Source: Leclercia adecarboxylata
Lineage (GTDB): Bacteria; Pseudomonadota; Gammaproteobacteria; Enterobacterales; Enterobacteriaceae
DNA length: 30,598 nucleotides
Direction of reading: 5' to 3'
Assembly: GCA_002360945.1 (NCBI GenBank)
Contig: DERO01000025.1
Location: 1 to 30,598, forward strand
Shown here: piece by piece, positions 27,333 through 30,598 of the stretch
Layout: every line of letters starts with the position of its first letter
Numbering within the stretch: the stretch's first letter is position 1
Program-made: the position numbers and the translations under genes
Notes under the pieces: generated by a model
Told to the model about the DNA's origin: nothing
The model's database searches: none
What the model saw: the letters and a program-made list of their open reading frames with translations, nothing else

Positions 27333-28124
27333 ATGACTTCTTCTCGTATGCCAGCGCTGTTTTTGGGTCACGGTAGCCCAATGAATGTGCTGGAAGATAA
27401 CGTCTACACCCGCGCCTGGCGACATCTGGGCGAGACGTTGCCGCGTCCGAAGGCGATCGTGGTGATCTCCGCACACTGGTTTACCCGTGGCACCGGCGTC
27501 ACCGCGATGGAAGCCCCGAAAACCATCCATGATTTCGGCGGTTTCCCACAGGCGCTGTACGACACGCACTACCCGGCACCGGGCTCTCCGGCGCTGGCGC
27601 AGCAGCTGGTGGATCTGCTGGCTCCAATCCCCGTCACCCTCGATAAAGAGGCGTGGGGCTTTGACCATGGCTCCTGGGGCGTGCTGATCAAGATGTACCC
27701 GGATGCCGACATCCCGATGGTGCAGCTCAGCATCGACAGCACCAAACCGGCGGCCTGGCACCTCGAGATGGGCCGTAAGCTCGCCTCTCTGCGCGATGAA
27801 GGCATTATGCTGGTGGCCAGCGGTAACGTGGTACATAACCTGCGCACCGCCCGCTGGCACGGGGAAAATACGCCTTATCCATGGGCGACGTCATTTAATG
27901 ATTATGTGAAAATGAACCTCACCTGGCAGGGACCGGCCGAGGAGCATCCGCTGGTGAACTACCTGGCGCACGATGGCGGCTCGCTCTCGAACCCGACGGC
28001 GGAACACTTCCTGCCGCTGCTTTATGTCCTGGGCGCGTGGGACGGCCAGGAACCAATTACCACGCCGGTGGACGGCATCGAGATGGGCAGTTTGAGTATG
28101 CTGTCGGTGCAGGTGGGGGAATAA
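27333..28124 (+). CDS. ygiD: 4,5-DOPA extradiol dioxygenase-like protein
   Basis: Member of the LigB-type class III extradiol ring-cleavage family. E. coli YgiD opens L-DOPA at the 4,5 position. It is 263 aa. The ATG at 27333 (MTSSRMPALFLGHGSP) has AAGGA 8 nt upstream; a longer TTG-initiated frame at 27315 is unlikely. Metal/catalytic His residues expected for the family are seen at H13 (GHGSP), H48 (ISAHWF), H168 (GNVVHN) and H225 (AEHFLPLL). It is divergent from zupT and convergent with ygiC. The natural substrate is not known. Confidence 0.93.
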   Translation: MTSSRMPALFLGHGSPMNVLEDNVYTRAWRHLGETLPRPKAIVVISAHWFTRGTGVTAMEAPKTIHDFGGFPQALYDTHYPAPGSPALAQQLVDLLAPIPVTLDKEAWGFDHGSWGVLIKMYPDADIPMVQLSIDSTKPAAWHLEMGRKLASLRDEGIMLVASGNVVHNLRTARWHGENTPYPWATSFNDYVKMNLTWQGPAEEHPLVNYLAHDGGSLSNPTAEHFLPLLYVLGAWDGQEPITTPVDGIEMGSLSMLSVQVGE

Positions 28125-28128
28125 AGGC

Positions 28129-28155
28129 AAAACGGTAACGCCTGTTACCGTTTTT
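28129..28155. terminator. Bidirectional terminator between ygiD and ygiC
   Basis: AAAACGGTAAC (28129-28139) pairs with GTTACCGTTTT (28144-28154) with loop GCCT and a fifth T at 28155. It begins 4 bp after the ygiD stop. Compared with the hldE terminator, one stem pair has changed on both sides (C-G to T-A). Confidence 0.88.
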
Positions 28156-28209
28156 AGTGTTTGCACCCTCTCCCTGTGGGAGAGGGCTGGGGTGAGGGCA
28201 TCAGGCCGC
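28129..28209 (-). repeat. Composite 81-bp repeat (hairpin plus terminator), copy 2
   Basis: Reverse-complement copy of 24859-24939, ungapped and about 88% identical by my count. Read on the minus strand it follows the ygiC stop codon by 19 bp, just as copy 1 follows the hldE stop on the plus strand. It carries the same CCCTCTCCC-ACA-GGGAGAGGG hairpin. Confidence 0.85.
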
Positions 28210-28228
28210 ACAATCCCGGCACCACATG

Positions 28229-29389
28229 TCACTCCACAAAGATATGCGGATAGAAGCGGGACAGATCCTGGGTGATCAGCGCCCGATCTTCACGAATACC
28301 AATCCCGGCTGGCTGATCGTTGATCAGCCAGCTGCCGATCAGCATATAGCTGTCGCCATATTTCGGTAGCTGACAGAACTGCTGGACGATCATCCCTTCT
28401 TCGCCATACGGGCCTTCTACCGCTTCCACGGTGTTACCGTTTTCGATAATCGACACGTTGGCACCCTCGCGGGAGAAGATCGGCTTTTTGACGAACTTAT
28501 CCATCTGCGGATAGTCATCTTCCGCGAAGTACGCCGGCAGCAGGTTCGGATGATCCGGGAACATTTCCCACAGCAATGGCAGCAGGGCTTTGTTGGAGAT
28601 AATGCTCTTCCATGCTGGCTCCAGCCAGCGCACGCCCGCATCTTCCAGCTTGGTGGAGAACACTTCGCGCAGCATGTATTCCCACGGATAGAGCTTGAAC
28701 AGGTTACTGATCACCTGATCCTGCGTGTCCGTGAACTGACCTTTTTCGCCCAGACCGATATCTTCGATATAGAGGAATTCAGTGGCGACTTCTGCCTCGG
28801 CGGCGCAATCCTGCAGATACTGCACCGTGCCGCGATCTTCGACCGTGTCACGACAGCAGGCAAAGTGCAGCAGGTTGAAGCCGTGCTGCTCGCGCAGCTC
28901 AGCGAAACGCTCGATCAGCTTCTCCTGCAGGCTGTTGAACTGATCGCTGCCTTCCGGCAGATGACCGGCGTTCTGCTGATCTTCCAGCCAGATCCACTGG
29001 AAGAAGGCGGCCTCATACAGCGAGGTAGGGGTATCGGCGTTGTTCTCAAGCAGCTTCGGCTCGCCGGTGCCATCCCACGCCAGATCGAGGCGCGAGTAGA
29101 GCGACGGCTGATGGGTGGCCCATGACTGACGCACAAAGCCCCAGGTGTGCTTCGGAATGCGGAATTTGGTCAGCAGCTCATCGCTGGCAATGACCTTTTC
29201 CACCACCTTCAGGCACATCTGATGCAGCTCTGCCGTCACCGCTTCCAGCTTCTCAACCTGGGCGAGGGTCAGCTTGTAATAGGCATCTTCACACCAGTAC
29301 GGCTCGCCGTACATGGTGTGAAAGTTGAAACCGTATTCGGTGGCTTTCTCGCGCCAGTCCGGGCGCTCAACAATACTGACTCGTTCCAT
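28229..29389 (-). CDS. ygiC: Glutathionylspermidine synthase-like ATP-grasp protein
   Basis: 386 aa, the E. coli YgiC length, homologous to the C-terminal amide-ligase domain of glutathionylspermidine synthase. The ATP-grasp features are [31 protein letters not shown] and, near the C-terminus, [15 protein letters not shown] and [18 protein letters not shown]. The true acceptor and product are not established for YgiC. The start is 2 bp after the ygiB stop, so the two are translationally linked and belong to the tolC-ygiBC transcription unit known in E. coli. Confidence 0.95.
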   Translation of the reverse strand: MERVSIVERPDWREKATEYGFNFHTMYGEPYWCEDAYYKLTLAQVEKLEAVTAELHQMCLKVVEKVIASDELLTKFRIPKHTWGFVRQSWATHQPSLYSRLDLAWDGTGEPKLLENNADTPTSLYEAAFFQWIWLEDQQNAGHLPEGSDQFNSLQEKLIERFAELREQHGFNLLHFACCRDTVEDRGTVQYLQDCAAEAEVATEFLYIEDIGLGEKGQFTDTQDQVISNLFKLYPWEYMLREVFSTKLEDAGVRWLEPAWKSIISNKALLPLLWEMFPDHPNLLPAYFAEDDYPQMDKFVKKPIFSREGANVSIIENGNTVEAVEGPYGEEGMIVQQFCQLPKYGDSYMLIGSWLINDQPAGIGIREDRALITQDLSRFYPHIFVE

Positions 29390-29391
29390 TA

Positions 29392-30066
29392 TCAGCCGCC
29401 CATCGAACGTGATGAGGTACCGGCCGCGCTACGCTGCATGGTGTTCTGTTTGGCAACAGAATCGCCAAAGCCGCCACGGGTAACGGTATTGGTGGTGGCC
29501 GGTTTTGGCGCCATGGCGGTTTTAGGGACGTTCATGGTGCGGCCTGGCTGGGCGGCACCGTAACCTTTGCCGCTGGCATCGGTGTACTGACCGTAAGCCG
29601 GGCTGGCCGGGTTTTTCGAGCTGAACAGCGGCTGCTGTTGATAGCCCGCGCCACCGCTCATCAGACGGCCCATCATGTAGCCCGCCATCAGCGGCATCCA
29701 GAAGCTTCCGCTGGACTGGGCCTGCGCCTGGTTTTCTGCTGGCGCGGTGCCTGCCTGAGCCGGGGCCGGAGCCTGCTGGCACTGGCCTTCGCCGAACTCG
29801 GCCACGCAGTCTTCACGGCTGGCGTATTTCGGCGCGGTACGTTCCGCTTCCTTCAGGGCGTTGTTGTACGAGGTGGTACACTCCGCGCTTTTGCCGGTAG
29901 CGGCCGCACAGTCATCGGCATTCTGATAGAGCGAAACCGTTTCGTCGGTTTTTTCACAGCCTGCCAGCATAAACGCGGCGCTCAGCGCCAGGGCGACAGG
30001 GGTGAAATGACGCGCGTTCCAGCTTTTGCGGAACGAGGCGTGATTAATGGATTTTGTCCGTTTCAT
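29392..30066 (-). CDS. ygiB: DUF1190 lipoprotein-like protein YgiB
   Basis: A 224-aa envelope protein of unknown function. A basic N-terminus and hydrophobic segment end in the lipobox LAGC (34-37), so it is probably lipidated at C37. The central part is Cys- and Gln/Ala-rich ([34 protein letters not shown]). It then has a Gly/Met-rich [16 protein letters not shown] segment and a Ser/Gly-rich tail ending SSRSMGG. It lies between tolC and ygiC. Confidence 0.94.
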   Translation of the reverse strand: MKRTKSINHASFRKSWNARHFTPVALALSAAFMLAGCEKTDETVSLYQNADDCAAATGKSAECTTSYNNALKEAERTAPKYASREDCVAEFGEGQCQQAPAPAQAGTAPAENQAQAQSSGSFWMPLMAGYMMGRLMSGGAGYQQQPLFSSKNPASPAYGQYTDASGKGYGAAQPGRTMNVPKTAMAPKPATTNTVTRGGFGDSVAKQNTMQRSAAGTSSRSMGG

Positions 30067-30206
30067 AATTGTCTTCCAGGACCCAGTAGTAAAACACAGA
30101 AAATAACGCTCAGAATAGAGGATGAGTGGTGGAAATTGAAGCTATCAGCGTCAAACAGGGGGATCTTTACGTTGGCTTACGTATTTTTGTCGGACTGGGG
30201 GGATTT

Positions 30207-30233
30207 ACCCGGTCTGGTGAACCCAGACCGGGT
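30207..30233 (-). terminator. Stem-loop after tolC
   Basis: ACCCGGTCTGG (30207-30217) pairs perfectly with CCAGACCGGGT (30223-30233), 11 bp with a 5-nt loop. It lies 7 bp after the tolC stop codon. The minus-strand side lacks a proper T-run, so some read-through into ygiB-ygiC is expected. The other 140 bp up to ygiB (30067-30206) show no gene. Confidence 0.65.
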
Positions 30234-30240
30234 AGCAGCA

Positions 30241-30598
30241 TTAGTTGCTGGTGGTGCGTGCAGTGGCAGGGGTTAAACCGTCAGCAGAAGCGTCCTGCTG
30301 TGGGTTTTCCGGCGCTACGGCTTCAGGCGTGGTAGAGATCGGCTTACCTAAAGAGCTGTTCAGCGCAACCAGATCCTGCTCGTTCAACGTACCCAGCGCT
30401 TGCTTGATGTTCAGCTGGTTAATCAGGTAGTTATAACGGGCGTTGGAGAGCTGTTGTTTGGCGTTATACAGCGTGGTAGTCGCGTCCAGCACGTCAACGA
30501 TGGTACGGGTACCGACCGCGTAACCGGCTTCTGACGCATCCAGTGAACTCTGGGCAGACACCACGGCCTGTTTGTAGGCGTTGATGCTGCTGACAGAG
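30241..30598 (-). CDS. tolC: Outer-membrane efflux channel TolC, C-terminal part (cut by window edge)
   Basis: Trimeric outer-membrane/periplasmic duct for AcrAB-type pumps and type I secretion. The last 118 residues are present, beginning in the helical domain (SVSSINAYKQAVVSAQSSLDA) and followed by GTRTIVDVLDATTTLYNAKQ, ARYNYLINQLNIKQALGTLN and EQDLVALNSSLGKPIS, all diagnostic. The periplasmic tail ends ARTTSN and lacks the NGHNPFRN-type end of E. coli TolC. The tail is dispensable for channel structure, so function should be unaffected. It is the first gene of the unit with ygiB and ygiC. Confidence 0.97.
   Translation of the reverse strand, partial: SVSSINAYKQAVVSAQSSLDASEAGYAVGTRTIVDVLDATTTLYNAKQQLSNARYNYLINQLNIKQALGTLNEQDLVALNSSLGKPISTTPEAVAPENPQQDASADGLTPATARTTSN

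Noticed and set aside
29638..30276. Plus-strand 212-aa open frame opposite ygiB
   Set aside because: No family resemblance and it covers the ygiB start and tolC end regions; shadow frame.

Overview
The window is chromosomal DNA from a member of the Enterobacteriaceae. Gene order and protein sequences follow the E. coli/Klebsiella/Enterobacter backbone: rpoD-dnaG-rpsU | tsaD at the left, and plsY | folB-uppP | cca-ygiM | ygiF-glnE-hldE | ubiK | ribB | zupT | ygiD | ygiC-ygiB-tolC through the right half. The urease proteins keep the residue numbering of Klebsiella aerogenes urease, and ERIC and REP repeats are present. An Enterobacter/Lelliottia/Klebsiella-type genome is the best guess; the species cannot be fixed from sequence reading alone.

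Layout. 1-3481 (minus strand): the macromolecular synthesis operon rpsU-dnaG-rpoD, with rpoD cut by the window edge and an ERIC element in the dnaG-rpoD gap. 3718-4731: tsaD, divergent from rpsU. 4739-14903: a variable slot between tsaD and plsY, which in E. coli K-12 holds the ttd tartrate genes. Here it carries (a) an RcsB-like LuxR-type regulator whose receiver domain lacks the phospho-acceptor Asp, (b) a divergent secreted subtilisin-like (S8) protease with PKD-like, repeat and chitin-binding-like C-terminal parts and no recognisable catalytic Asp, (c) a complete eight-gene urease operon ureDABCEJFG on the minus strand, and (d) an MFS transporter of unknown substrate with a CRP-like site upstream. 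15015-30598: conserved housekeeping genes, ending inside tolC.

How the genes work together. UreABC is the nickel enzyme. UreD/F/G/E assemble its metallocentre, and UreJ (HupE family) probably brings in nickel. ygiF, glnE and hldE are closely spaced and probably co-transcribed; their products are a triphosphatase, the glutamine-synthetase adenylyltransferase and the ADP-heptose enzyme. ribB is controlled by an FMN riboswitch. zupT has a Fur-like box directly upstream. ygiC and ygiB are 2 bp apart and lie downstream of tolC.

The least ordinary parts are the regulator/protease pair at 4748-7714 and a composite 81-bp element (hairpin plus terminator). That element occurs twice in opposite orientations (24859-24939 and 28129-28209), and its terminator stems show one compensatory base-pair change. 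I see no tRNA, rRNA, CRISPR array, transposase or prophage gene.
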